Below are positions 11,728 through 21,992 of a stretch of 64,000 nucleotides of DNA, piece after piece (the first letter of the stretch is position 1; every line of letters begins with the position of its first letter). The stretch lies in assembly GCA_014607495.2 (NCBI GenBank), contig CP053163.1, positions 8,412,716 through 8,476,715 on the forward strand, written 5' to 3'. The notes beneath the pieces are model-generated. The model was not told the DNA's origin. It searched no databases and was given only the letters and a program-made list of their open reading frames with translations. A program made the position numbers and the translations under genes. The DNA is from Carposina sasakii. Taxonomy: Eukaryota; Arthropoda; Insecta; Lepidoptera; Carposinidae.

Positions 11728-11901
11728 ATTCTGCGCTCATTCGCAGCTTATGTGAGATTAGAGCTGAATAATTTGTGCCCATTTAAGTGGTTTAAGGGCT
11801 GAATAAGCTCGGAATCAGCTTTTATGCAGCTTTCTTATACCACTTTAAGGGTAATTGTAGTCCAATATTCAGTTGCTATACAGCCTCTTGTGCTACTTGG
11901 G

Positions 11902-12873
11902 TAGGTACTACTTGACTCTATGCCTCTAAATAAACAGTGGAGATTTTTATGCCGATGTAAATAACTGCCAGGCAAATATTCATATGGTGACTTCAGACTA
12001 TGAATTTTAAGCGAAACCTACTGAAAAAATTCCACGGAGAAAATCCAAAATTTTACTGCTTTTTCAAGGACAAATGTTTAATTAAAAATAAAGATAATAA
12101 TATACATAATGCCATAATGATAACTAGATATGAGTTTTGTTTTTTACTAAGCCTTACATAGTATGATTACATGTTATGCCGTTGCGATTGGATCAACTGA
12201 TTTTACTTGGCACGGACTTCAGAATTATAAAATAACTATTCAATCATTTCTGATAAACTAAATAAAAATAGTAAAAGTATTACCTTGCGCTAAGTAAATT
12301 AATTATTTACTTTATTTAATTTCCTTTTTGAGTCGGTTTTTTTTTGCCAAATCTTAGTTCTTTTTACGATTTTTCTAATGTACCTATGCCATGGTATATG
12401 GTGTAATATTGTATTCTTTTATGGTAGTGTATAATGCACAATAGTGTCCCACTGCTGGGTTAAGATCTCTCCCTTTTGAGTTCATAATCTCGGTTCTTTA
12501 ATAACTTCTTTCTTCTTTGTTATATCATGGTAAATATAATGAATGAATTTTACTTAGTTTATTAACCTTCTCTTTTATTGCTGAAAACATTAAACAAATA
12601 TGCTCACCCAGATAAAAGAATATTTTAATATTCTAATGGATTTATAAAGGCAATTTGGGAGGTAATCAAGTAATTTAAATGCGTCGAATAGGCAAAAGTT
12701 TTTTTTAATACTCCCAAATGATTGAAAATGGAGAAAGTTAGCAAAACTTGTTCCAATAAAATTATCAGAGAGATGGTATTTTTTATAAACTAAAGTAATT
12801 AAATAAAATTAGAAATTACCTTTAAACCCTTCTAATAGATTAAATTTTACTTACGTTTTTCAAACTTAGATAG
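11902..12873. other. Unassigned sequence with an M3 MITE fragment
   Basis: About 11968-12068 (ccaggcaaatattcatatgg ... ccaaaattttactg) resembles the inner left end of the MITE at 61027-61444. A remnant tttttgagtcggttttttt near 12326 resembles the end of repeat X. The remainder is unassigned. Confidence 0.45.
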
Positions 12874-12947
12874 GATTTGGTCCGCCAGATATCGAACCCG
12901 TGACCTCTATCGTTGGCCATTGCCACTAGCCAAACCGATGATCATCT
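12874..12947 (-). repeat. tRNA-like sequence (degenerate, SINE head or tRNA pseudogene)
   Basis: On the minus strand the sequence shows a box-A-like TGGCTAGTGGC and, about 37 nt later, a box-B-like GGTTCGATATC (consensus GGTTCGANTCC with two mismatches). The acceptor stem is not convincing, so I call it tRNA-derived rather than a functional tRNA. Confidence 0.45.
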
Positions 12948-13680
12948 AAACATTTAATAATATGAACACAAAATGCTGCGCATCAACCGTAAAATTACTT
13001 GTAAAAGCAAAGCCAAAATAATGCAATTACGAAAATCGTAAGTGTGTGAGGGCGCGGGGCGAGTGTGAGATGTGGGAGGACTGCCACACATACGTAACAT
13101 ACCCACATTTTTTGCAAACGCATTGCCTTATCTTTGCTTTTGCAAGTTACGTAACCTGCCTACGTCCTATAGGTTACGCAAGTTATCTTCTTGCAAGTAC
13201 CATCCGACTGCATCTGGCCCTCTATCTGACATCTTATCTCAGGCAGTTCTTGCCATGAAACACAGCCAAGTGTATATTTACGTATATATAAAACAACACT
13301 GTTTTTTCCAATATAGTGTCATTCATTTTAAAGCAACAAAATGGACAGTTAAAATAGTAGATAAAAGTTTTCCCACCACATTTCATTGCGGCTGAAATTT
13401 AAAGTGGTGTTAAATGTAACCGTGGCGTACCACTCGGAGGAATCACAATTCGGACGCCTAGCCGAGTTCGGAACACATCAGGGTTTTCAAAAGTTTCCAA
13501 CTAATTGCCCATCTGTTTCCATTATAAATTAATTTGTCAGAAACTTGATCGCGATACCGTAGTTTGTCAACTGTAATAAATATATCTAGAGCGTAATGTA
13601 ACATGAAGAATTTTATTACTTTTCTCGTGCGACAGAAATAAATCACGTTTTTTAACTAATGAAACCAATTAAATTTATTT
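12948..13680. other. Unassigned sequence
   Basis: Two overlapping plus-strand ORFs at 13046-13395 have no recognisable product. Nothing else is visible. Confidence 0.35.
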
Positions 13681-13865
13681 TCAGCCGCCCGTGACTTCGT
13701 CTACGTGAACTTAAGATTTTCCGTAATTTCTCGTTTCCGCGGGAATAAAAGTAGTTTGTTACCTACTTCTTATTTGATTAGCTATATGCCAATGAAAGTC
13801 CCGTCTGAATCAGTCTAGCCGGTTCAGAGATTATCCGGAACAGACAGACAGATCAACAGATATAC
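13681..13865 (-). mobile_element. Degenerate Helitron-like fragment
   Basis: The sequence cagccgcccgtgacttcgtc corresponds to the complement of the GAAGTCGCGGGC 3' end of Lep1-type elements. The interior carries decayed versions of the same body (ttccgcgggaataaaagtag). The terminal CTAG is not intact. Confidence 0.45.
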
Positions 13866-14283
13866 AATAAAAAATGTTATTATCGATGTACATATATAGG
13901 TACATGTAATTTTATTTATCTGTATAGATGATACTTCTCGCGCGATCGATTACAACAAAAACGAAAAGAAATAAACAAAAAATATAGCAAAGAAAAAATA
14001 TAAATAATAAAGTAATATGGTAAAGACAGGTAAAATAGAAATCACATGGCACAAGATATATAAGGTTCTTAACCTAATATATTCTCAAGGGCAGACCGAT
14101 TTATCACATGAAGAAAATTGTCAAACGTATAAGAGCTGTATTAATCTTATTGAAATTATGTTACAATCTAGGCATTTTTTCGGAGTTCCAATATTTCGGA
14201 GTTGGTCCCATAGTAAAACTTGTTTCTTTTTACCTACCTAGTTTCGTGTTAAAAGCAAATCACTAATTTTGAAAACACCTTAT
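13866..14283. other. Unassigned AT-rich sequence
   Basis: No gene or repeat recognised. Confidence 0.35.
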
Positions 14284-14410
14284 ACAGGTGTTTTTCGTTG
14301 CCACCCTTAACGAAGGGTACATACTCTATACAGCATATAAAGTAAGTTTATATCAAAAAAATGTTGGAAAACGATGCACTTAATTTATTTTAAAATTTTA
14401 ATTACTTGAT
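14284..14410 (-). mobile_element. Truncated M1 MITE
   Basis: acaggtgtttttcgttgcca, then cttaacgaagggtac and an aagtttatatc stretch match the right end of the M1 family in inverted orientation. The element stops after about 125 bp. Confidence 0.75.
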
Positions 14411-15355
14411 CGGACGAAATCACAGAGGCAATCCTACAGCCACAGCGGCGCCAGATGTTAACAAATCTGAAAGACACTTGTGTAGATTTAGAAAACATAA
14501 TAATAATGGCTCAATACAATATTTCTATACAATATGTATAGGTATATACTAATGTAGAAGTTCCCAAAGAGCGATAGAATATTGATTCCAGTTCAGCAAC
14601 TCAAATAATTCGCACAATAACTATAGATAATACGCGGACTTTCGTCAAAACTTGTTTGACAGACCGCACCGATTGTAGCTTTGCAAGTAACCAAGTAACA
14701 TAGTTCTCATAAACTTGGGGTAACTTATCCGAACGCAACTTGGAGTAACAAAACTGTTTCCTCTCGAAGTTCGCGTATATTCGTAACTGTTAAGGTGCTC
14801 ATAAATGGGCCTTCACTTCTCAGCAATGTATTACTACCCACTGGTATAAATAGTGTACTGGGTAGTGCAAGTAAATAATTCTACAACAGGTATATTTTTT
14901 ACTGATGGTAGTAACGAAAAAAGTTCTAAAAAATAACGCAACTTTTTGATTAAAGTTAGTTTGTGCGAGAATTCACAGAGAGACACGTATTATGTTACTA
15001 TTCAATATATAACGGGTTAAAACAAGATTTGAAACAATTCAATATTTTGAAACAATAGCCATGGAATAACTAATCAACCCTAATTGAAAGCTACATACAC
15101 AGGCTACATACAAGTAGGTAGTAGTACTAGTTCAGTATTTGCCTAGCTGTCACTCATATTCTCTAAGCATACCTACTGTCAGATATTCACGATACCGTAG
15201 TTATGCAGAGATGAATGATGATACCTATTACTAACATGATTCAAATGTTTGTAAAATGGTAGGTATACTCGAATATACACGATGTGGTATAAAACCATTA
15301 GTTTCGTTACATACACATTACTAGCATATCTTTACGACTGTTGGTTGTTTCGGAA
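14411..15355. other. Unassigned sequence
   Basis: No gene or repeat recognised. Confidence 0.35.
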
Positions 15356-15429
15356 AACCGAAAACCGGACAATATTTGTTGGAACTAGGTCCATCTTAGT
15401 TCCAACAAATATTGTCCGATTTTCGGTTT
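15356..15429. repeat. Long hairpin
   Basis: Arms of about 31-33 nt (aaccgaaaaccggacaatat... and ...attgtccgattttcggtt) around a ~10-nt loop, with one clear mismatch. It could be a tiny foldback element. No TSD is evident. Confidence 0.85.
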
Positions 15430-16419
15430 ACGCTTGTAAATTGTGCATTCGTGACAGTTGATAAAATGTCGAAATATATTTACTTACTGTTTGTGCCTCA
15501 AGTTGGTGCCATGCGACACTGTCCATATTGGAACAGAGGAAAACAAGACGTTTAGGTAGGTATACGAGATTGCTTTCCTTATGTACGATATAAAAGTATC
15601 ATCAAATTCGTTCAGATGTTTATTGTTTTTACCTAACTGTAATGTGACTTGTGAGATGTCTCGAAGGACATAAATGTAATTAGATTTAAGTTTTACCCTT
15701 GTTTAATACAACCATTTATGTCTGTTTATCTCCAAATAAATAACTAATGCTGGCTTTCCACGGTGCGTGATTTTTCGGATCATCGGTGCGCGACAGACGA
15801 CTACGGACAGACATGCACGTAACCTAGGCCGTGTTACGGACATTTCTGTATTACCACGGCGATTCTCTTCCCACGGGGTGCGATGGTGCGGGCTGGTCCC
15901 CATTCGTCCGCATAGCTAGTTATATATTATGTGTACTCAATATTTATAAGTACCATTTATTTTCGAATTAACTACATATTATAATCATAGCTAGTATATT
16001 CCTGAAAAAAGAAACAGTCGGAAAATATAGGATTTTTTCGGTGAAAATTTTCTGCGGTTTTTGGTTCAGAATCATGTTCTGAAGTCAGCAATATTTTCCA
16101 AGCAATCATTTACATCCTGTATGTAGGTATACGTAATATTTCAAATCCCCGTTCTGAAATTTCTTCATATTCATCATACGGTTGACATAGGAAGAACATT
16201 ATTTGCATCATTTTAACTCTATTCATGTGGGCTACATAATAATAATATTAGTAGGTAGTGTACATAAAGAGGGTGTAACCGGAAAAGCTTTTTTTTCCAG
16301 GTATGAATATGTATTCGAATATTCTATGAGGATTTCACTATTTGAGCTTAATTAAATACATAGGTACATACCTATAATAATATTACCTATAAATTAAATA
16401 ATTTAATTTAATAAAAATT
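15430..16419. other. Unassigned sequence
   Basis: A stretch near 16065-16110 (agaatcatgttctgaagtca) resembles part of the M3 MITE family. The rest is unassigned. Confidence 0.35.
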
Positions 16420-16655
16420 ATATGTAGATATGTATTATTATTTAGGTATATTGATATTATGTAGGTTTATGTAAGTATATTTATTTGGTATTGTGTACAC
16501 ATACAATCTACCTTTTTCACCCAACTTTCGCTATCACAAGTGGTTTGCTGGAAGAAATCTCTTATAGGGATAAGCACGCCTTTGTACATTGTCAATGTAA
16601 AATGTTTTTCCATATAAAATGTCTGTGTACAATAAAGAATAGAATAAAGAATAGA
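16420..16655 (+). mobile_element. LINE-type 3' tail, dispersed copy of the 637-bp unit segment
   Basis: Nearly identical to the second part of the 6.1-8.0 kb unit, from tattgatattatgtaggttt through aagtggtttgctggaagaaa. It then ends in AATAAAGAATAGAATA repeats, a typical LINE/SINE terminal tail. This shows the tandem unit captured a pre-existing dispersed element. Confidence 0.7.
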
Positions 16656-16945
16656 ATAGAATAATTTCCTATTAAAACTGTCAGAGCCGGCTATTGTGGG
16701 GTTTCTAAATAAGTACATTCTCAGAAAGAAAGCGTTGCACATAAAAATGCATTGTCCCCTGTGTCAAAAGATTGAATAATTAATTTCAATGTAAATGTAG
16801 GCTGAGTGATCATTCAACGCAATGGATAAACGATTGTATTTGGGGTATCGGGTCATAACGTAAATGACCATTTCCATCGCCATTTTCCCTGTTTCCGCAG
16901 GATTAAAGCCGCAAGCATACCCACCACGTTAGATTGAAATACATA
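16656..16945. other. Unassigned sequence
   Basis: Nothing recognised. Confidence 0.3.
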
Positions 16946-17342
16946 CAGGGTGTAAAAAGACAACAATGATTTTTTAATACCTCGTATTCTTTGTAAGGTT
17001 ACGATCATTTTCTTCTATGGAAGCAACCCTGGGAAACGACAAAAAATTTATGAAAAAATACTGTCATTTTATTGCAAGCATGTATTCATTTGATGCGCAA
17101 AGTACAAATGTACCTACAAAATTAATATTATAACATTTTGACATGGTATCTTTAAAAAAAAAAGTTTGTTAACCGATTTCAGATGGATTTATGTAAAAAA
17201 AAATGATAATATTAATGTAACTTTGGACCTCAATATCTTGGAAACCCGTAGTTTCCCAGGGGTGCTTCCATAGAAAAAAATGATCATGATGTTACAAAGA
17301 ATAGGAGGTGTTAAAAGAACAAAGTTGTCTTTTTACACCCAG
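16946..17342. mobile_element. MITE related to M1, distinct arms
   Basis: The ends CAGGGTGTAAAAAGACAAC and GTTGTCTTTTTACACCCAG are inverted repeats, and the arms continue inward (tttcttctatggaagcaac against the complement of gtgcttccatagaaaaaa). The words TATGGAAGCA and ATCATTTT are shared with M1, so this is a sister family with the same termini. Length about 397 bp, non-coding. Confidence 0.8.
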
Positions 17343-17687
17343 TATACTTAGATTATATGATATGTATTTGATATACGATATGTATATAATGTATTATATA
17401 GGTATATATGACATACATAGATTGAAGAACACTATTTAATAATAATAATATAATGTAAGCCTTTATTTCCCAAACAACATGCTTAACTTAAATAGTAAAT
17501 GCGAGAAATACAAAATAGTTTCAGCTATCTTGATTACTTTTAGATTAAAATTGTTAATAATAAATTATTCACATTATAATATTAAGTACATTACAGAATC
17601 AAAGGTTATTAATGTTAGTATTATTAATGATTGAATACAATATAATAGATAGTTAGTTGTTATCAATATTATTGCAAAATACATAAA
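17343..17687. other. Unassigned AT-rich sequence
   Basis: Contains an (AAT)n-like run near 17440. No gene seen. Confidence 0.35.
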
Positions 17688-17875
17688 TTATAATATTGTC
17701 CACTATGGGTGCGCCCACCACCGGGCCCTACACCCTCCACTGACCCTCGGATCTGATAACTCATAATTGCGACAACAGGCACTTGCACTAACTACAATCG
17801 CCATGAGAAACCAGACCCGAGCACCTAGCATGCAAGACGATACATTGCACCATTCCGAAATCAAAAACTAGATAA

Positions 17876-17922
17876 ATAATCTACATATGTTTCGCCAACA
17901 ACCGTGGCATCCTCAGGATTAT
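17876..17922 (-). ncRNA. Hammerhead ribozyme motif (type I, Penelope-associated), left arm
   Basis: Exact inverted copy of the motif at 21696-21742. On the minus strand: stem I ATAATC/GATTAT, core CTGAGGA, stem II GCCA/TGGC, core GAAA, a very short stem III (ACATATGT) and predicted cleavage after GTA. Confidence 0.75.
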
Positions 17923-18013
17923 AGAAATTAATAAATTAGTAAACCACTAATTATTATAAACCTCTAAAACCCAACACATTACTTACACAGAATTAACTAC
18001 CCTCTACTAAGTA

Positions 18014-19451
18014 TGTAACATGGTAAAATAGTCACTATAGGATTTTGTTGTCTTCATTTTAAAATTGGACGTAAAGTTGCCAATTTTAACTTTTTAATGT
18101 TAGGAATAAAGTGGCTGAATGGACTCTGGCATTATAATCACCTAATTCCTTTGCTGTTAGTTAGGTTTGAAAGAAAAATACATCCACCAATGGGAGTCGA
18201 CCACATCATCTCGGATTGAGAAGCTTCTAGAAGGTTTTAGGTATAAAAGGGAGCTGCAGATCACATTCGAGTCTTTTTCTGATTTTGCTCTGAACCGTAC
18301 AAATGTAACAAACGGAGTGACTTTCTATACCTTCCATTTTGCACTGAGTGCCACCTCATCTGGAGTCATGGCCGAAATAATTATTTAAAAACATAAAGAA
18401 TCATGTAAGTATAGTGAAATATGTCTTTTTAGGCCATTTCTGGCATTTGTCTCTAATAAGTAGTCGTTAATTTTCTCGTTGTCTTCTTTCCTACCAGGTG
18501 TACGTGAACAAAGATATGTTTTCTTAATTTTCTGGCTGAATAACCGTAATCGAGAACAGATGGATATATATTTCCCAATCAATGTGAGTATTCCTTTTAT
18601 TTCTGCTAGGCGAACATTAGTGATGTGATGATTAGGTAGCTAATTCTGTTCTTTCTGTCTTTGTACTTTAGGGGTTCCATAGGAAGATCTAAAGCCTAGG
18701 CAGTTTTAGTCTTAGTCGCCAAGGAAAGCTACCTATGCTCTGACAGTCGGACTATGCAGTAAAAACCTGCCACGTGCTATGGGGCTGCTACTTGGAGATC
18801 TTGTCACAGCTTGACTAAGACGTCTCCTCGGATACATGGACCATGGGAAGTAGTTTTCTAGTTCATTAATACCGTGTACTCTAAGTTGTAGATTTAACTT
18901 CATATTTGATAGCCACGTGGTGAACAAATACCACCCTAGCGGTTTCTGGTAGTAGGATCTGTACCTTAAATAGTAAATTAACCAGAAACTTTATGTAATC
19001 TATATGGCCTTTAGCCTCAAATCCTAATTGTTAATTTATTAAAGTATTCTAGGTTACTTTTCAATACATAACTAAATAATTTAAGTCTGTTCACGCACTA
19101 TGTTTATTATTCAAAAGCTCTTCAAGCTAAATATCTTTAGTTAACTTTCATTATCATGTATATATATATATAGGTAGTATAAGAATAAATATATTAATAA
19201 GATATTCTATATATAGGAAACTTGAAACTTTTACATATGATGTAAATGTAGTAATATTAGAGAGTAGGACCCTGATATGTACCTTCTGTAATAAATATAT
19301 ATATCTTGTAATCTGTTGTTTTCTTTAACTGCAAAAAGGTCTGGCGCCCTGGGAATAATCTTTTTATAGTCTTTGCTCTGCCCACTAGTTAACTGGCCGG
19401 TGAGTACCAATCTTTTTTCAAGCAACACCCACTTGGAAAAATATTGTTACA
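18014..19451. mobile_element. Solo-LTR-like insertion in the left Penelope arm
   Basis: The right arm provides an empty site (CTACTAAGTATTAAAA), so the insert is defined exactly. It begins TGTAACA, ends TGTTACA and is flanked by AGTA (18010-18013 and 19452-19455). A TG...CA element with short inverted ends, a 4-bp duplication and a TATAAAAGG box (about 18242) followed by CATTCGAGTC looks like a 1,438-bp LTR without internal region. A non-autonomous TIR element is the alternative. ORFs of 64-73 codons inside are not convincing. Confidence 0.6.
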
Positions 19452-19700
19452 AGTATTAAAAAATATATAAATAATTACCCACCATTATTTATATTTCAAA
19501 TAAATATATACTATTTGTGCAAACAAACCAAATAGTATTGGGTGAATTAATTAAATTTAAATGAAAAAATTCAAAAATTCACCAAAATATTGATAAATTT
19601 GTAAAGAAAAACAAGGATGTATGCAACAACATATTCCATTGCCTACAAAAACAAAAATTGTTATTGACATTGACAAGCCACTACATTCTAAGGTTACTGT

Positions 19701-20571
19701 TTATTTATTTATTCTAGCCAATGAGTTTAATAGCGGAGACGAAAATTCAACCTGTTCATTTAAAAGGTTTACACCAGAATATTTGGCTTTCAAAATCTCC
19801 AACTGTTCCAAAATAGATAGACGAATGCCCTTTTCACACGTATACAGACTAACAAAACTGTGGTCATCTGGAATTTTATGATTTGAATCTAACAAGTGTT
19901 TGGCAAAATGTGATTTTTCAGGGAAATTGTTCCTATAAGCTGCCAAATGTTCTTGGTATCTAATCTTGAAGTTACGACCCGTTTGACCTATATAAACAGA
20001 ATTACAGTCAGGACAGTGCAAGCTATAAACTCCTGATTTTTTATCAATTGGTAATATTTGTTTTGTGTTAATTAATCTATTTAAAGAATTAAAAGTCTTA
20101 AAAGCCACCAAGATGTTTTGTTTTTTCAATGATTTTGCAATCATTTCTGAGATATAGCCAAAATATGGTAAACTACCAGTATAAATATTTGTAATCTCCT
20201 CTATTTTTGGGTACAACATTTGTTTAACTAAAATGTTTTTCTTTTTATCAATGAGGTTATAAATTAGTTGTGCACTATATCCATTTGATCTGGCTATTTG
20301 TATAATAGTATTTATTTCTTTAACATAATTAAAATTATTAAGCGGTAACGTTACTAACCTGTGTATCATTGATTTGTATGCCGCTAGCTTATGTTGCCAT
20401 GGATGGAAAGAATCAATTGGAATAGTTACATCCGTATGTGTTGGTTTCCGGTAAACTGAAAAATCATGATAATCTCCCAACCTAGTAATAGTTACATCTA
20501 AAAAATTTATACTATTGTTTATTTCTTGTTCTATTTTAAATTTAATCTTAGGATGTTTTGTGTTAAGGACG
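19701..20571 (-). pseudogene. Penelope-like ORF, C-terminal fragment (left copy)
   Basis: Open frame encoding the end of the RT region (FLDVTI, then FSVYRKPTHTDV) followed by a GIY-YIG endonuclease (GVYSL ... VYIGQTGR ... RYQEH) with a preceding CPDC pair and a downstream HFAKH, as in the endonuclease of Penelope-like elements. The catalytic core of RT (motifs A-E, including the YxDD box) is missing, so the copy cannot act alone. It continues about 25 codons further N-terminally than the right copy before meeting the junction. The first residues of the open frame (down to 20594) come from antisense of the right copy and are not native. Confidence 0.85.
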
Positions 20572-20573
20572 TT

Positions 20574-21359
20574 ACTAGGTTGGGAGATTATCATGATTTT
20601 TCAGTTTACCGGAAACCAACACATACGGATGTAACTATTCCAATTGATTCTTTCCATCCATGGCAACATAAGCTAGCGGCATACAAATCAATGATACACA
20701 GGTTAGTAACGTTACCGCTTAATAATTTTAATTATGTTAAAGAAATAAATACTATTATACAAATAGCCAGATCAAATGGATATAGTGCACAACTAATTTA
20801 TAACCTCATTGATAAAAAGAAAAACATTTTAGTTAAACAAATGTTGTACCCAAAAATAGAGGAGATTACAAATATTTATACTGGTAGTTTACCATATTTT
20901 GGCTATATCTCAGAAATGATTGCAAAATCATTGAAAAAACAAAACATCTTGGTGGCTTTTAAGACTTTTAATTCTTTAAATAGATTAATTAACACAAAAC
21001 AAATATTACCAATTGATAAAAAATCAGGAGTTTATAGCTTGCACTGTCCTGACTGTAATTCTGTTTATATAGGTCAAACGGGTCGTAACTTCAAGATTAG
21101 ATACCAAGAACATTTGGCAGCTTATAGGAACAATTTCCCTGAAAAATCACATTTTGCCAAACACTTGTTAGATTCAAATCATAAAATTCCAGATGACCAC
21201 AGTTTTGTTAGTCTGTATACGTGTGAAAAGGGCATTCGTCTATCTATTTTGGAACAGTTGGAGATTTTGAAAGCCAAATATTCTGGTGTAAACCTTTTAA
21301 ATGAACAGGTTGAATTTTCGTCTCCGCTATTAAACTCATTGGCTAGAATAAATAAATAA
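20574..21359 (+). pseudogene. Penelope-like ORF, C-terminal fragment (right copy)
   Basis: About 260 codons, uninterrupted to a TAA. Same protein as the left copy: RT thumb-like part (TRLGDYHDFSVYRKPT), a linker rich in Lys and Asn, then the GIY-YIG domain with GVY at 21027-21035, YIG at 21066-21074, Arg and His of RYQEH, and the CPDC/HFAKH putative zinc ligands. The family role is nicking target DNA to prime reverse transcription. The native N-terminal ~2/3 with the RT active site is absent. The in-frame Met at 20526 lies in sequence from the other copy and is accidental. Confidence 0.85.
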
Positions 21360-21695
21360 ACAGTAACCTTAGAATGTAGTGGCTTGTCAATGTCAATAAC
21401 AATTTTTGTTTTTGTAGGCAATGGAATATGTTGTTGCATACATCCTTGTTTTTCTTTACAAATTTATCAATATTTTGGTGAATTTTTGAATTTTTTCATT
21501 TAAATTTAATTAATTCACCCAATACTATTTGGTTTGTTTGCACAAATAGTATATATTTATTTGAAATATAAATAATGGTGGGTAATTATTTATATATTTT
21601 TTAATACTTAGTAGAGGGTAGTTAATTCTGTGTAAGTAATGTGTTGGGTTTTAGAGGTTTATAATAATTAGTGGTTTACTAATTTATTAATTTCT

Positions 21696-21742
21696 ATAAT
21701 CCTGAGGATGCCACGGTTGTTGGCGAAACATATGTAGATTAT
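21696..21742 (+). ncRNA. Hammerhead ribozyme motif (type I, Penelope-associated), right arm
   Basis: Stem I ATAATC (21696-21701) with GATTAT (21737-21742), core CTGAGGA (21702-21708), stem II GCCA (21710-21713) with TGGC (21721-21724) and a 7-nt loop, core GAAA (21725-21728), mini stem III ACATATGT (21728-21735), cleavage site GTA with A at 21736. An unpaired T (21709) lies between the core and stem II. Minimal hammerheads of this kind are known in the terminal repeats of Penelope-like elements. Activity is not tested. Confidence 0.75.
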
Positions 21743-21992
21743 TTATCTAGTTTTTGATTTCGGAATGGTGCAATGTATCGTCTTGCATGCTAGGTGCTCG
21801 GGTCTGGTTTCTCATGGCGATTGTAGTTAGTGCAAGTGCCTGTTGTCGCAATTATGAGTTATCAGATCCGAGGGTCAGTGGAGGGTGTAGGGCCCGGTGG
21901 TGGGCGCACCCATAGTGAATGTTTGAACTTCCGAATTGTAACGCCTAATACAATTTCATTTATAATATTGTCTATAGTTTCATAAAATATTA

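Larger units (their letters stand above)
10349..11901. mobile_element. 1.55-kb non-autonomous TIR element, CCCAAGTAGCACA ends
   Basis: The terminal inverted repeat CCCAAGTAGCACA (left) pairs with TGTGCTACTTGGG (right), flanked by TA on both sides. The interior has no transposase ORF. It carries many copies of AGCTGAATA or its complement, a 41-bp tandem repeat (10821-10985) and a 134-bp direct duplication (11467-11727). The clustering of AGCTGAATA just inside both ends suggests transposase-binding sites, by analogy with other TIR elements. That role is inferred. Confidence 0.85.
17701..21959. mobile_element. Composite Penelope-like element: two 5'-truncated copies head to head
   Basis: The right arm (20572-21917) is the reverse complement of 19456-20489 plus 17701-18013, essentially identical over about 1.35 kb. 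Each arm carries the C-terminal part of a Penelope-like ORF (end of RT plus GIY-YIG endonuclease), a 3' UTR and a terminal segment with a hammerhead motif. The left copy extends about 80 bp further 5' (20490-20571). The whole unit is flanked by the 13-bp direct repeat TTATAATATTGTC (17688-17700 and 21960-21972), so the inverted pair behaves as one insertion. About 42 extra bases lie between the right arm and its flank. Inverted and tandem partial copies are typical of Penelope-like retroelements. Confidence 0.85.

Noticed and set aside
19621..19881. 86-codon ORF, also present at 21179-21439 on the other strand
   Set aside because: It is antisense to the Penelope-like ORF end and 3' UTR and is duplicated only because of the palindrome.
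20526..20573. N-terminus (MFYFKFNLRMFCVKD) of the right Penelope ORF
   Set aside because: These codons come from antisense of the left copy across the palindrome junction, so the apparent start is chimeric.
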